DNA from: Chitinophagaceae bacterium
GTDB taxonomy: Bacteria; Bacteroidota; Bacteroidia; Chitinophagales; Chitinophagaceae
DNA: 64,000 nt
Assembly (NCBI GenBank): GCA_016721725.1
Contig: JADKHN010000001.1
Span: 186,001 to 250,000, forward strand
Reading direction: 5' to 3'
Part shown: positions 27,601 to 36,500 of the stretch, in pieces
Layout of the letters: each line of letters begins with the position of its first letter
Numbering within the stretch: the stretch's first letter is position 1
The notes under the pieces: model-generated
Database searches by the model: none
The model's input: only the letters and a program-made list of their open reading frames with translations
What the model was told of the DNA's origin: nothing
Made by a program: the position numbers and the translations under genes

Positions 27601-27969
27601 GACCAGCTCATCATAGAATATCTCGGCATCGTTCGCTGTTGCAAAGTAATTATAGCGTTCGCCCCAGACTCGCCAGCAATGAGCCATGCGATGAGCCACT
27701 TGCTTAACGGTGGTTTCACGTCCGGTGGTCCCGTCTTCTTTGGGAACACCCGCTTTACGGAAATATTTTTGGGCCAGGATATCCGTGGCGATCTGGCTCC
27801 ACTGCTTGGGCACTTCCACATTATCCATTTGAAACACCACTTCACCAGACGGATTCTTGATCACGGAAGTCCGGTAATCATATTCAAACATATCAAACGG
27901 ACTAACACCGTCTTTGGTAAATTGCCGGCTGAACTGCAGCCCTTTTGCAGGTTGTTTCTTTATCGCCAT
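24607..27969 (-). CDS. nrdJ: Adenosylcobalamin-dependent ribonucleotide reductase (class II)
   Basis: NrdJ reduces ribonucleotides to deoxyribonucleotides using a radical from adenosylcobalamin and needs no oxygen. The 1120-residue product has the class II landmarks: CVPNSPQWFNTGLYEAYG near 130 (substrate loop Cys), HACFILSVNDDL, the active-site NPCSEYMFLDNTACNLASVN (about 390) with catalytic Cys and Glu, the APTGTIGLVMDCDTTGVEPD substrate-phosphate loop (about 594), and a C-terminal zinc ribbon (CNTCG and CYKCLNCG) that delivers reductant. Length agrees with long NrdJ proteins. No B12 riboswitch is visible upstream; a near-consensus promoter is. Two DnaA-box-like sequences lie close to that promoter. 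Confidence 0.96.
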   Translation of the reverse strand: MAIKKQPAKGLQFSRQFTKDGVSPFDMFEYDYRTSVIKNPSGEVVFQMDNVEVPKQWSQIATDILAQKYFRKAGVPKEDGTTGRETTVKQVAHRMAHCWRVWGERYNYFATANDAEIFYDELVYSILNQACVPNSPQWFNTGLYEAYGISGKPQGHYFVDAIDGQLKKSTSAYERPQPHACFILSVNDDLVNEGGIMDLWVREARIFKYGSGVGTNFSSIRGEGEKLSGGGTSSGLMSFLKIGDRAAGAIKSGGTTRRAAKMVCLDLDHPEIVDFINWKVGEEDKVAALIAAGYPSDYEGEAYRTVSGQNSNNSIRIPNEFFKVLDADGDWELKARSDGRTMKKVRARDLWKQINYAAWRCADPGTQYDTTINEWHTCPEGGPIRASNPCSEYMFLDNTACNLASVNLRQFFDEATNIFDVAGFEHICRLWTVVLEVSVLMAQFPSKEVAQLSYDYRTLGLGYANLGSMLMVSGIAYDSEEARGIAGAITAIMTGVAYKTSAEMASIMGPFDKYKENKKHMLRVMRNHRAAAYDAADAFEGVEIKPQGINAKYCPDYLLKAATKAWDDAVRLGEKYGYRNAQTTVIAPTGTIGLVMDCDTTGVEPDFALVKFKKLSGGGYFKIINQSVPQALRNLKYSEQQIEDIVNYAKGHASLEHSPFINRQSLMAKGFTHDDIEKLNSVLGAAFEIGFVFNVYTLGHNCMERLGFVPDQYNDFGWSLLEALGFTDEEIEAANIYICGTMTVEGAPHLKDEHLSVFDCANKCGQTGQRYIHAHGHIRMMAAAQPFLSGAISKTINLPNEATEEEIADAYRMSWELGLKACALYRDGSKLSQPLSNKSDKKKKLDEPVSEEKAGALAAELSSIVDMSKLTIDELLDEMNKRVQNSADTSLKRQLAMIVERRALPAKRRGFTQKAKINGQAIFLRTGEYNDGTLGEIFIDMAKEGATMRSMLNCFAIAISIGLQYGVPLEEYVEKFVFTRFEPSGMVDHPNIKSTTSIIDFMFRSLAYEYLGRNDLVHVLDKPEVQNLGNEEWDINTPTIGERKPELSEVRVMGSAAPQPVKAQHRMAHVQKQSTGMDAVNAAAKSMQSDAPACNTCGHITVRSGTCYKCLNCGNSMGCS

Positions 27970-28380
27970 AATGATAGTACTGGGTTAGTAAGGTTAATAA
28001 GTAATCGTTAAGCCCCGTAGGGAAACGAAAATATTTGTTAGCAGGGAAGAAACAAACTTTTTAATATGCACACTTTGTGGAAAAATAGGGTGGATAAATT
28101 TTAAAAGCAAACGGGGTGGGCTTTTGCCTGTTTTTCCCCAATTCAAAGAAAAAAAAACCACCCAAACTCTTGGAATTTTCAGTAATCCGCTAAGTAGGTT
28201 GATTTTACTGCGTTTTCATTTTTTAACCGGAAACGCTGAAAAAAAGCCGGGAAATCTTTCAGCGCTTTTAAAAAAAAATCACCCCGCATTCGAAATGGAT
28301 CCGTAAGGCCTGTCCATGTTTAAACATAAATACTTGCAAAGCACATTTCTTTTGAGTAGATTTAAAAAAAACTGAACGCT
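27970..28380. other. 411-base divergent spacer nrdJ / small membrane protein
   Basis: The spacer contains the putative nrdJ promoter (28026-28055). It also contains two DnaA-box-like words in tandem, TGTGGAAAA and GGTGGATAA (about 28077-28096; consensus TGTGGATAA on this strand). Near 28231-28276 AACGCTGAAA and TTTCAGCGCTT can pair around a 20-base loop. No B12-box sequence is seen, and I find no further gene. Confidence 0.45.
28026..28055 (-). promoter_or_regulatory. Probable nrdJ promoter
   Basis: On the minus strand TTG (28055-28053), 19 bases and TATTTTCG (28033-28026) fit the Bacteroidota consensus with one mismatch in the -7 box. The leader would be about 50 bases. Confidence 0.4.
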
Positions 28381-28551
28381 ATGAACAAAAAAAGCCTTTA
28401 TACCGTCCTCGGTGTCCTTTGCATCGCGGCCTCCGTCGCCATGTATATGATCGGCAAGAATTCAAGTCATTTGTCTGAGCTGAAAGACTTCTGGTGGATG
28501 CCCCTGCCATTAGGTGCGATCGCTTTGTTACTGGCCAGCAGAACGAAATGA
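28381..28551 (+). CDS. Small two-helix membrane protein
   Basis: This 56-residue protein begins MNKKSLYTVLGVLCIAASVA and has two hydrophobic segments (about residues 7-24 and 40-53: MPLPLGAIALLLAS) joined by a short polar loop (GKNSSHLSELKD), so it is probably an inner-membrane hairpin protein. A perfect 16-bp terminator stem follows six bases after the stop, which supports a real transcription unit. I do not recognise a family. A one-mismatch -7 box (TTCTTTTG, about 28347) lies upstream. Confidence 0.72.
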   Translation: MNKKSLYTVLGVLCIAASVAMYMIGKNSSHLSELKDFWWMPLPLGAIALLLASRTK

Positions 28552-28556
28552 TCATT

Positions 28557-28592
28557 ATTGAATAAGCCCTGCGCAGGCAGGGCTTATTCAAT
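28557..28592. terminator. Bidirectional terminator
   Basis: ATTGAATAAGCCCTGC and its exact complement form a 16-bp stem around the loop GCAG. The A/T-rich base of the stem supplies a T-run in both directions. It separates the small membrane protein gene (plus) from the lipoprotein gene (minus). Confidence 0.85.
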
Positions 28593-28622
28593 GATCATTG
28601 TCTCGGTTCTCTGTTCCTGCGA

Positions 28623-29027
28623 TCACTTGATCGGTGAAAGTACATATACATCATCCCCGATCGCACCTTTGAAGACGACCATGCTGTCGTTCTTTTTTTC
28701 GATCTTGTTCTTCAATTCCATGGACGCGATGAAAACGAATTCTCCTCCTTCCACTTTCCATTTGGCGGAAGCGTTGTCCTTGTCGGTACAGGTTCCATCC
28801 GCGTTCAGTTTCAAATGATCGTACATATCCATTTTGGGATCCTTCCGGGTCGAGTTGAGCATTTTCCCTCCAAGCCAGGTGGTCATCGTGGCATCTTCTC
28901 CGGAGGCGGCCGGTTTAACTGTTTCTTTTCCCGCTGTTTCAGTTTTATTTTCCCCTTCCTTGGTTTTGCTGTCGTTACAGGCGATCATTCCGCCTGCGAT
29001 CAGGGCGAACAGGATAATTTTTTTCAT
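28623..29027 (-). CDS. Small lipoprotein, lipocalin-like length
   Basis: This 134-residue protein has a lipoprotein signal peptide ending AGGMIAC (Cys 17), a Lys/Glu/Thr-rich linker to about residue 45, and a compact domain. That domain contains TTWLGGKMLNSTRKDP, LKLNADGTCTDKDNASAKWKVEGGEFVFIA and ends VYVLSPIK. The alternation of short strands resembles lipocalin-like or META-like domains of Bacteroidota lipoproteins, but no family is certain. It converges on the small membrane protein gene across a strong terminator. Confidence 0.75.
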   Translation of the reverse strand: MKKIILFALIAGGMIACNDSKTKEGENKTETAGKETVKPAASGEDATMTTWLGGKMLNSTRKDPKMDMYDHLKLNADGTCTDKDNASAKWKVEGGEFVFIASMELKNKIEKKNDSMVVFKGAIGDDVYVLSPIK

Positions 29028-29165
29028 TTTTCTTAGATTTAAATATGGTTAAATAACTATGTTGCAAACAGAATCTGGTTAAAGATCCGGTCCGGGTATA
29101 AATATACTCACCGGATCCATGAATTCATAACACATAACCGCCTTCTTTAATAAAATCAAAACTTC

Positions 29166-29618
29166 ATGAGAGCCGTTATCCAGAGAGTCAGCCAGGCCAG
29201 CGTAACCATTGATGACGAGATCCGGTCTGCCATCCAGTCTGGTTTACTGGTATTGGTGGGGATCGAGGATGCCGATGATGAAAAAGACATCGAATGGCTG
29301 AGCGGCAAGATCGTGAACATGAGGATCTTTGATGATGAGAACAAGGTGCCGAATATTTCAGTGCTGGACTCCGGCGGTGATCTATTATTGGTCAGCCAGT
29401 TCACTTTACAGGCATCAACCAAAAAAGGGAACCGCCCTTCCTACATCAGGGCAAGCAAACCCGAACACGCCATTCCGATCTATGAAAGACTGATCGGTCA
29501 GTTTGAAAAGGACCTGGGGAAAAGGATATTTACCGGTGTATTTGGCGCGGACATGAAGGTTTCATTATTGAATGACGGGCCGGTGACGATTATCATTGAT
29601 TCAAAGAATAAGGAATAA
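29166..29618 (+). CDS. dtd: D-aminoacyl-tRNA deacylase
   Basis: DTD hydrolyses D-amino acids, and glycine mischarged on tRNA(Ala), from tRNA. The 150-residue product has the two cross-subunit active-site motifs: SQFTLQASTKKGNRPSY (about 78-94) and the Gly-cisPro motif as NDGPVTIIID (about 137-146). Length and start (MRAVIQRVSQASVTID) are typical. The gene is followed at once by a terminator. The downstream MazG-like gene is in the same direction but probably separate. Confidence 0.96.
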   Translation: MRAVIQRVSQASVTIDDEIRSAIQSGLLVLVGIEDADDEKDIEWLSGKIVNMRIFDDENKVPNISVLDSGGDLLLVSQFTLQASTKKGNRPSYIRASKPEHAIPIYERLIGQFEKDLGKRIFTGVFGADMKVSLLNDGPVTIIIDSKNKE

Positions 29619-29623
29619 AGAAC

Positions 29624-29649
29624 CGGGCTAAAGCCCGGGGTTGTTTTTT
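29624..29649 (+). terminator. Terminator of dtd
   Basis: CCGGGCT and AGCCCGG form a perfect stem around AA, followed by GTTGTTTTTT, five bases after the dtd stop codon. Confidence 0.85.
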
Positions 29650-29665
29650 AAATGAACTTTGAGAC

Positions 29666-29724
29666 CCCGCCATAAATGGCGGGTCAACGCATAGCGGGTC
29701 AACGAATGACGGGACAACGCATGG
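29666..29724 (+). repeat. Hairpin and three 15-bp tandem repeats
   Basis: CCCGCCAT-AA-ATGGCGGG (29666-29683) is a perfect 8-bp stem. Starting within it, three consecutive 15-mers (29680-29694, 29695-29709, 29710-29724) share CGGGWCAACGMATRR with few differences. It lies between dtd and the MazG-like gene. Confidence 0.6.
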
Positions 29725-29778
29725 AGAATGAATAACGATCAGAAAAACAAAACAAAAAAGGAGTACATAATATAGGAT

Positions 29779-29827
29779 CATTCAAACGATAAAGAATTTC
29801 CAATCATCGATTCACAATCCGTTCAAC
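29779..29827 (+). repeat. Seven 7-bp phased degenerate units before mazG-like gene
   Basis: The 49 bases up to the ATG divide into seven heptamers; the middle five keep AT at positions 4-5 (for example ACGATAA and TCGATTC). Their phase matches that of similar heptad spacers in the nuo region. Confidence 0.45.
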
Positions 29828-30163
29828 ATGACAGACATAACCATACAGGAAGCCCAGCAAAAAGTAGATACCTGGATAAAAACCACCGGCGTCAAATATT
29901 TCAGCGAACTCACCAATCTCGGCATCCTGATGGAAGAGGTGGGTGAACTTTCCCGCATCATGGTCCGCAAATACGGTGACCAGTCCTATAAGGATAGCGA
30001 CCTGGGAAAAGAGATTTCAGATGAGATGGCGGATGTTTTATGGGTGTTGCTCTGCCTGGCCAATCAGACGGGGGTCGATCTCACCGAAGCCCTGGAAAAA
30101 AACATGGAAAAAAAAACCAACCGGGATGCGAACCGCCACCGGGACAATGAAAAACTCCGGTAA
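29828..30163 (+). CDS. MazG-like nucleotide pyrophosphohydrolase
   Basis: This 111-residue protein belongs to the all-alpha NTP pyrophosphatase superfamily, which hydrolyses (d)NTPs or modified nucleotides to monophosphates. It has the metal-binding motif MEEVGELSRIMVRK (EExxE-type, about residues 38-51) and the second acidic helix EISDEMADVLWVLLCLA (about 65-81). The single-domain size is that of short MazG-like enzymes. Start is ATG, directly after heptad repeats. It ends 48 bases before glyS, which has its own promoter. Confidence 0.9.
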   Translation: MTDITIQEAQQKVDTWIKTTGVKYFSELTNLGILMEEVGELSRIMVRKYGDQSYKDSDLGKEISDEMADVLWVLLCLANQTGVDLTEALEKNMEKKTNRDANRHRDNEKLR

Positions 30164-30197
30164 TTTTTTAAAGCACGCCCCTTTTTTAGTTTTGGCT

Positions 30198-30205
30198 TAC
30201 TTTTG
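30198..30205 (+). promoter_or_regulatory. glyS promoter -7 box; decides the start codon
   Basis: TACTTTTG matches TAnnTTTG and ends six bases before the ATG at 30212. A TTG at 30203 in the same frame lies inside the box and cannot be the start. The mRNA would be leaderless or nearly so. Confidence 0.5.
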
Positions 30206-30211
30206 CAGCCT

Positions 30212-31672
30212 ATGGCAAACGAATCGAATATTTTCCAGGAACTGATCTCCCATTGCAAAGAGTACGGATACATATTCCAGTCATCCGAATTATATGACGG
30301 ACTTTCCGCCGTTTACGATTACGGCCAGAATGGCGCCCAGCTCAAAAAGAACATACGCGACCAGTGGTGGAAAAGCATGACCCAGTTGCATGACAATATC
30401 GTGGGTATCGACGCCGCCATCTTCATGCACCCTACCACCTGGAAAGCCAGCGGACACGTGGATAATTTCAGCGATCCCATGATCGATAACAAGGACAGCA
30501 ACAAGCGTTACCGCGTGGACCATCTGATCGAAGGATTTGCTGAAGAACAAAAGGCAATTGGCAATGAACAACTGGCAAATGATGTCCTCTCTGCCATGGA
30601 TAACCTATTGGCGAAGAACGATTTTGCGGGTTTGAAACAACTGATCGAGGACAATAAGATCAAATGCGCCATCAGCAAGACGGCTAACTGGACCGAGGTA
30701 CGTGAATTCAACCTCATGTTCAGCACCCAGATCGGCAGCGTGGCGGAAGAAAGCGATACCATCTACCTCCGCCCCGAGACCGCGCAGGGTATCTTCGTGA
30801 ATTTCCTGAATGTGCAGAAGACCGGCCGGATGAAGATCCCCTTCGGTATCGCCCAAACCGGCAAGGCCTTCCGCAACGAGATCGTGGCCCGTCAGTTCAT
30901 TTTCAGGATGAGGGAGTTCGAACAGATGGAGATGCAATTCTTCGTTCGTCCCGGCACCCAGATGGAATGGTATAACTTCTGGAAGGAGGAAAGGAAGAAA
31001 TGGCATGAAAGCATGGGGATCCCGGCAGAAAAACTGCGTTTCCACGATCATGTCAAACTGGCCCATTACGCCGATGCCGCGCTGGATATCGAATTCGAAT
31101 TCCCCTTTGGCTGGAAGGAACTGGAAGGCATACACTCCCGGACCGATTTCGACCTGAAACAGCACCAGGAATACAGCAAGAAGAAGATCCAGTATTTTGA
31201 CAATGACCTGAATCCCGAAGGCAAACCCTTCGGAAATTATATCCCCTATGTGGTGGAAACCTCGGTTGGACTGGACCGCCTGGTCCTCACCATTTTAAGT
31301 CTGGCTTATGCCAATGAAAAATGGACCAAAGAGGATGGTACAGAAGACAGCCGGGTAGTTCTACGCATACCGGCTAAGATCGCCCCGACCAAACTGGCCA
31401 TCCTGCCCCTGGTGAAGAAAGACGGACTGCCGGAGATCGCCCGGGAACTGATGGAGGATTGCAAACAGTCCTTTCAATGTTTCTATGAAGAAAAAGACGC
31501 CATTGGCAAACGATACCGCCGGATGGACGCCATCGGCACTCCCTTTTGCGTGACCATCGATCACCAGTCCAAAGAGGACAATATGGTCACGCTCCGTTAC
31601 CGCGATACCATGGTTCAGGAAAGGATCCCCATCGCCGAAGTGAAAAAGAGGGTCCTGGAAAAGATCTCCTGA
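30212..31672 (+). CDS. glyS: Glycyl-tRNA synthetase (alpha2 type)
   Basis: This 486-residue class II synthetase charges tRNA(Gly) and is of the dimeric, eukaryote/archaeal-like type. It shows PTTWKASGHVDNFSDP (about 73), the motif 2 region FRNEIVARQFIFRMREFEQ (about 220-238), the family insertion EMQFFVRPG, and motif 3 TSVGLDRLVLTILS (about 349). The C-terminal anticodon-binding domain begins near 385 (APTKLAILPLVKK). The start was set at ATG 30212 because an upstream TTG falls in the promoter. A hairpin terminator follows 36 bases after the stop. Confidence 0.97.
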   Translation: MANESNIFQELISHCKEYGYIFQSSELYDGLSAVYDYGQNGAQLKKNIRDQWWKSMTQLHDNIVGIDAAIFMHPTTWKASGHVDNFSDPMIDNKDSNKRYRVDHLIEGFAEEQKAIGNEQLANDVLSAMDNLLAKNDFAGLKQLIEDNKIKCAISKTANWTEVREFNLMFSTQIGSVAEESDTIYLRPETAQGIFVNFLNVQKTGRMKIPFGIAQTGKAFRNEIVARQFIFRMREFEQMEMQFFVRPGTQMEWYNFWKEERKKWHESMGIPAEKLRFHDHVKLAHYADAALDIEFEFPFGWKELEGIHSRTDFDLKQHQEYSKKKIQYFDNDLNPEGKPFGNYIPYVVETSVGLDRLVLTILSLAYANEKWTKEDGTEDSRVVLRIPAKIAPTKLAILPLVKKDGLPEIARELMEDCKQSFQCFYEEKDAIGKRYRRMDAIGTPFCVTIDHQSKEDNMVTLRYRDTMVQERIPIAEVKKRVLEKIS

Positions 31673-31707
31673 TCACGGGCATTGTCTCCGTTCATCATAA
31701 ATTCATG

Positions 31708-31747
31708 AGCCCGGTAAGCGAATCGCCTGCCGGGCTTCTTGTTTTTT
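31708..31747 (+). terminator. Terminator of glyS
   Basis: AGCCCGG and CCGGGCT pair, with an inner GCG/CGC stem, followed by TCTTGTTTTTT. Confidence 0.8.
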
Positions 31748-31807
31748 GGCAGGGCCGCTTTCCGGGTAAAAGACCTGGGCAAACAGCCCGAAAAATCCTC
31801 TTCAAAC

Positions 31808-31821
31808 ATGATATAAATCAG
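31808..31821. promoter_or_regulatory. CRP/FNR-type palindrome upstream of the PFOR operon
   Basis: ATGATATAAATCAG contains TGAT-N4-ATCA, the FNR core, and TGA-N6-TCA, the general CRP/FNR-family pattern. It lies 84 bases before the ATG at 31906. Very similar 14-mers occur at 49995 and 63933. Confidence 0.5.
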
Positions 31822-31905
31822 TACCCGCCCTGAATTAAATCAACCCTGTTCAACGCCCTTCGTTCTAATTTAGTCGCCTGTTCACCCATCCTATAAATTT
31901 TTATC

Positions 31906-33558
31906 ATGTCCAATTCTGATAGCACCAAACCTGTTGACCTTGCCGGCCATGCCGAAGGTACTGGTCACCTCAGGCAACGCCGTCCTGTTTACATGGATTT
32001 CATGCCGCCCTGCAACAGCGCTTGCCCGGCCGGTGAAAATATCCAGGCCTGGCTTTCCCTGGCACAAGCCGGTGATTATTTTGAAGCCTTTCAAACACTG
32101 GTGGAAGACAATCCCTTCCCGGCGATCATGGGCCGGGTATGTGTAAAGCCCTGCGAAACGGGTTGTAACCGTACCCATATTGACACCACGGTGAATATCC
32201 ATGCCGTGGAACGTTTTATCGGCGATGAGGCCATCCGCGAAAAATGGCCGATCCAATTTGTAGCTTATCAAAGCGGCAAGCGGGTATTGGTCATCGGAGC
32301 AGGCCCATCGGGTTTATCGGCAGCTTATCACCTGGCCCGTATGGGACATGCTGTTGAGATCTATGAAGCCGGCAGCCAACCCGGCGGTTTGTTATGGAGC
32401 GGCGTGCCGGAATACCGGTTGCCCAGGGATATCCTGGAATTTGAAGTGGACCGCGTTGTCAGGACCGGTGTTAAGATCCGTTTGAATTATACCGTCAAAG
32501 ATATAAAGGAGGAAATGGAGGCTGGAAAATTCGACGCGGCCTATCTCGCCATCGGGGCCGGACTGATCCGTAAAGAAAACTTCCCACATGACGATTCCGT
32601 TCAGGTCACCGATGCTTTCCAATTCTTTCATGATGTGAAGCAGAATCCTTCCCCTTACATGAATAAAAAAGTATTGATCTATGGTGGCGGGAAACTGGCC
32701 ATGTACCTGGCCCGCATGATCATGCGGTTCGGCTCCGAAGCAGTGGTCTATTTCCCCGGAGATAAGAAACTGATGCCGGCCTATGACTATGAGACCGATG
32801 ATGCGCTGGCGGAAGGCGTGGATGTTCAGTTACTGAAGAGCATTGCCGGCATTGAAAAAAATACCGTCCGCCTCGAGATCATGAAAGTGGAAAAAGGTAA
32901 GGCTGTAGGAACCAATGAATTTGAGAGCACCACCGCCGATATCCTGATCATCGCAAACCGACAGGAAACGGACTCCGGTTTCCTGCGATCAGTTGAAGGC
33001 ATCAGCCTCAATGAAGACGGCACGGTCAATATCAACAATGTGAACCGCATGACCGGTCATGACGGCATTTTTGCCGGAGGAGACCTGCTCCCCGGAGAAA
33101 ACCGCAGCGCCACTATAGCGATCGGGCAGGGGAAGAAAGCGGCCCGGTATATCGACGGTTACTTAAAACAAAACCCTTACATCAAACCGGAGAAACACGC
33201 AACAGCCAGCTACCGGAAACTGCATATGTGGTATAAGACCGAGGCCCCGCAAAAAGAGCAGGACAAGCTTTCTCCAGTTGAGGCGGTGAAAAGTTTTGAA
33301 GAAGTGAATGCGGGCCTTTCAGAAAAAGAAGCCCGCTATGAAGCGCAGCGTTGCCTGAGCTGCGGAAACTGTTTCGAATGCGACGGTTGCTATGGAGCCT
33401 GCCCGGAAGATGCCATCATCAAACTGGGTAAGGGTAAGCGTTACCGCTTCAACTATGATGCCTGCACGGGATGCGCCGTTTGTTTTGAGCAATGCCCCTG
33501 CCACGCCATTGAAATGATTCCAGAACCCCAAAAAGCCATTACCGATGCCAGCAAATAA
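31906..33558 (+). CDS. GltD-like FAD/NAD(P) oxidoreductase with C-terminal 2[4Fe-4S] ferredoxin domain
   Basis: This 550-residue flavoprotein is related to the small subunit of glutamate synthase and to dihydropyrimidine dehydrogenase PreT. The N-terminal Fe-S-binding helical domain has CNSACPAGENIQAWL and VCVKPCETGCNR (about 41-88). An FAD Rossmann motif VLVIGAGPSGLSAAYHLARM follows (about 127), then a second dinucleotide fold at VLIYGGGKLAMYLA (about 257). The C-terminus is a ferredoxin-like domain with CLSCGNCFECDGCYGACP and CTGCAVCFEQCP (about 485-535). It overlaps the PFOR gene by 14 bases and is first in the operon, so it likely passes electrons between NAD(P)H and ferredoxin/PFOR. It is not glutamate synthase itself: no large subunit is adjacent. 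Confidence 0.88.
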   Translation: MSNSDSTKPVDLAGHAEGTGHLRQRRPVYMDFMPPCNSACPAGENIQAWLSLAQAGDYFEAFQTLVEDNPFPAIMGRVCVKPCETGCNRTHIDTTVNIHAVERFIGDEAIREKWPIQFVAYQSGKRVLVIGAGPSGLSAAYHLARMGHAVEIYEAGSQPGGLLWSGVPEYRLPRDILEFEVDRVVRTGVKIRLNYTVKDIKEEMEAGKFDAAYLAIGAGLIRKENFPHDDSVQVTDAFQFFHDVKQNPSPYMNKKVLIYGGGKLAMYLARMIMRFGSEAVVYFPGDKKLMPAYDYETDDALAEGVDVQLLKSIAGIEKNTVRLEIMKVEKGKAVGTNEFESTTADILIIANRQETDSGFLRSVEGISLNEDGTVNINNVNRMTGHDGIFAGGDLLPGENRSATIAIGQGKKAARYIDGYLKQNPYIKPEKHATASYRKLHMWYKTEAPQKEQDKLSPVEAVKSFEEVNAGLSEKEARYEAQRCLSCGNCFECDGCYGACPEDAIIKLGKGKRYRFNYDACTGCAVCFEQCPCHAIEMIPEPQKAITDASK

Positions 33559-36500
33559 GAAAATGATCGCCACGATCGACGGAAATGAAGCCGCGGCCTA
33601 TGTGGCATACCGGGTCAATGAAGTATGCGCCATCTACCCCATCACCCCCTCCTCCACCATGGCCGAACTGGCCGATGAATGGAGCGCCAAAGGCATCAAG
33701 AACATCTGGGGCAATGTACCCGATGTGATCGAGATGCAAAGCGAAGGCGGCGCCGCAGGTACTGTTCACGGCGCCCTGCAGACCGGGGCCCTGACCACCA
33801 CGTTCACGGCTTCACAGGGATTGATGCTGATGCTGCCGAACATGTACAAGATCGCCGGTGAACTCACCCCGGCCGTATTTCATATCGCCGCACGCTCACT
33901 GGCTGCACAAGGATTATCCATTTTCGGTGATCACCAGGATGTGATGGCGGCCCGGACCACCGGCTTCGCCATGCTCAGTTCGGCCAGTGTACAGGAAGCG
34001 CATGATTTCGCCCTGATCGCCCAGGCGGCAACCCTGAGGTCACGAATCCCCTTCATGCATTTCTTCGACGGATTCCGTACTTCCCACGAAGTGAACAAAC
34101 TGGAATTGCTGAGTGATGAACAGATCAAAAAGATGATCCCGGACGAATTTGTTTTCGCTCACCGGAACCGGGCCATGAACCCCGACCATCCGTTCATCCG
34201 GGGCACGGCTCAAAACCCGGATGTCTATTTCCAGGGACGCGAGACCGTGAACCGGTATTACGACAATACCCCCGGCATCGTTGAAGACGTGATGAAGGAA
34301 TTTGAAAAGATGACCGGCAGGAAATATGACCTGTTCGAATACAGCGGGGCAGCCGATGCCAAACAGGTCACTATTATCATGGGTTCAGGCGGTGAAACAG
34401 TTGCTGAAACGGTTAAGGCATTGAATAACTCAGGTGAAAAGACCGGTGTCGTCCAGGTTCGCCTCTACCGTCCGTTCTCCACAAAACATTTATTACAATC
34501 CCTGCCAAAGAGCGTTGAGATCATCACTGTATTAGATCGTACCAAGGAATCCGGGGCCACCGGTGAACCCTTGTACCAGGATGTACTCTCCGCCTTGGTG
34601 GAAGGCCTGCAAACGGGCTCCCTGTCCAAACTCCCCGCCATAACCGGCGGACGGTACGGACTCTCCTCAAAAGAATTCACCCCCGCCATGGTGAAAGCGG
34701 TCTATGATGAAATGAAAAAAGCGGCCAAGGCTAAGAATCATTTCACCATCGGCATCCAGGATGATGTCACCCATACCAGCCTGGACTATGATGACCAATA
34801 TCAACTGGATGAATCCTCCTGGCGGCAGGCCCTTTTCTTTGGCCTGGGTGCCGACGGTACCGTAGGCGCCAATAAGAACAGCATCAAGATCATCGGCGAG
34901 AACACCGAGCTTTATGCCCAGGGTTATTTTGTTTATGATTCAAAAAAATCGGGAGCCCGAACGGTATCGCACCTGCGCTTTGGCCCGCAGCCCATACGGG
35001 CCCCTTACCTGATCACCCGGGCCGACTTCATCGCCTGCCACCAGTTCAATTTCACGGAAAAAGTGGAGATGCTGAATTTCATCAAGCCAGGGGGAACCTT
35101 TTTGCTGAACAGTCCTTATGACAAAGAGGAGGTCTGGGATCAGTTACCGGGTTCTGTACAACAGGAGATCATCAGTAAAAAACTGTCTTTTTATGTCATC
35201 GATGCCACTACGGTGGCGAAAGACACCGGCATGAACGGCAGGATCAATACCATCATGCAGACCTGCTTCTTCGCACTGAGCGGCGTACTGCCGAAAGAAG
35301 AAGCGATCGAACAGATCAAACATGCCATTGAAAAAACCTATTCTAAAAAAGGCAAGGCCATTGTAGAGCAGAATTTCCAGGCTGTTGACGCCACCCTCGC
35401 CCACTTATACGAAGTGACCGTTCCGGCGAAAGCCGAATCAACTTCGGTCATGCTGGCGGTAGTGGGTAATGATGCCCCTGATTTTGTAAAGAACGTCACC
35501 GCTAAGATGATGGCTGGCCATGGCGATGAATTGCCGGTGAGTATGATGTCGGTTGACGGCACCTACCCCAGCGGCACCACCAAATGGGAGAAACGGAATA
35601 TCGCCGACCAGGTCCCGGTATGGGACCCGGAGACCTGTATCCAATGCGGCAACTGCGCATTCGTTTGTCCGCATAGCGTGATCCGCGCCAAATTCTATAA
35701 CGAAGGATTCTTAAAGAAAGCGCCGGAAGGATTTCCGTCCGCTCCCATTAATTCGAGGGGATTCCCGGAAACAAAATATACTTTACAGGTATATGCGGAA
35801 GATTGCACAGGATGTAATTTGTGTGTAGAGGTTTGTCCTGCTACTAACCCGATCGACCGTTCCATCAAGGCCATCAATATGGCTGAGAAGGAACCGGTGA
35901 TCCAAAAAGTAAAAGAGCAGATCCGGTTCTTTGAAGACCTTCCCTGGAACAACCGTTCCGAGATCAATTTCTCAACGGTGCATGGCGCCCAGTTCCTGGA
36001 GCCCCTCTTCGAATTCTCCGGCGCCTGTGCAGGTTGTGGAGAAACACCCTATCTGAAATTATTATCCCAGTTATTCGGTGACCGTCTGCTGGTCGCTAAC
36101 GCGACGGGTTGCTCTTCGATCTATGGCGGCAACCTGCCCACTACACCCTGGACCATGAACAAAGCCGGTCAGGGACCCGCCTGGTCCAATTCCCTGTTCG
36201 AGGATAATGCCGAATTCGGATTGGGCATGCGCATCACTGCCGACCAGCAGCTCGGTATGGCCAGGCGCTTACTGGAAAAACTGAAACCACAGATCGGAGA
36301 AGATCTGGTGGAGGGCATCTTGAATGCGCCCCAGATACAGGAATCCGATATCGCCAGGCAACGGTTGCGGATCATTGAACTGAAACTGAAATTGCATGAC
36401 CTGCCCGGGGATGATGCCAAACATTTATTATCCGTTTGTGAACAACTGGTGCATCGTAGTGTCTGGCTGGTGGGTGGCGATGGATGGGCTTATGATATCG

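Noticed and set aside
27970..28380. B12 riboswitch upstream of nrdJ
   Set aside because: No B12-box sequence or matching stem arrangement found by eye on the minus strand.
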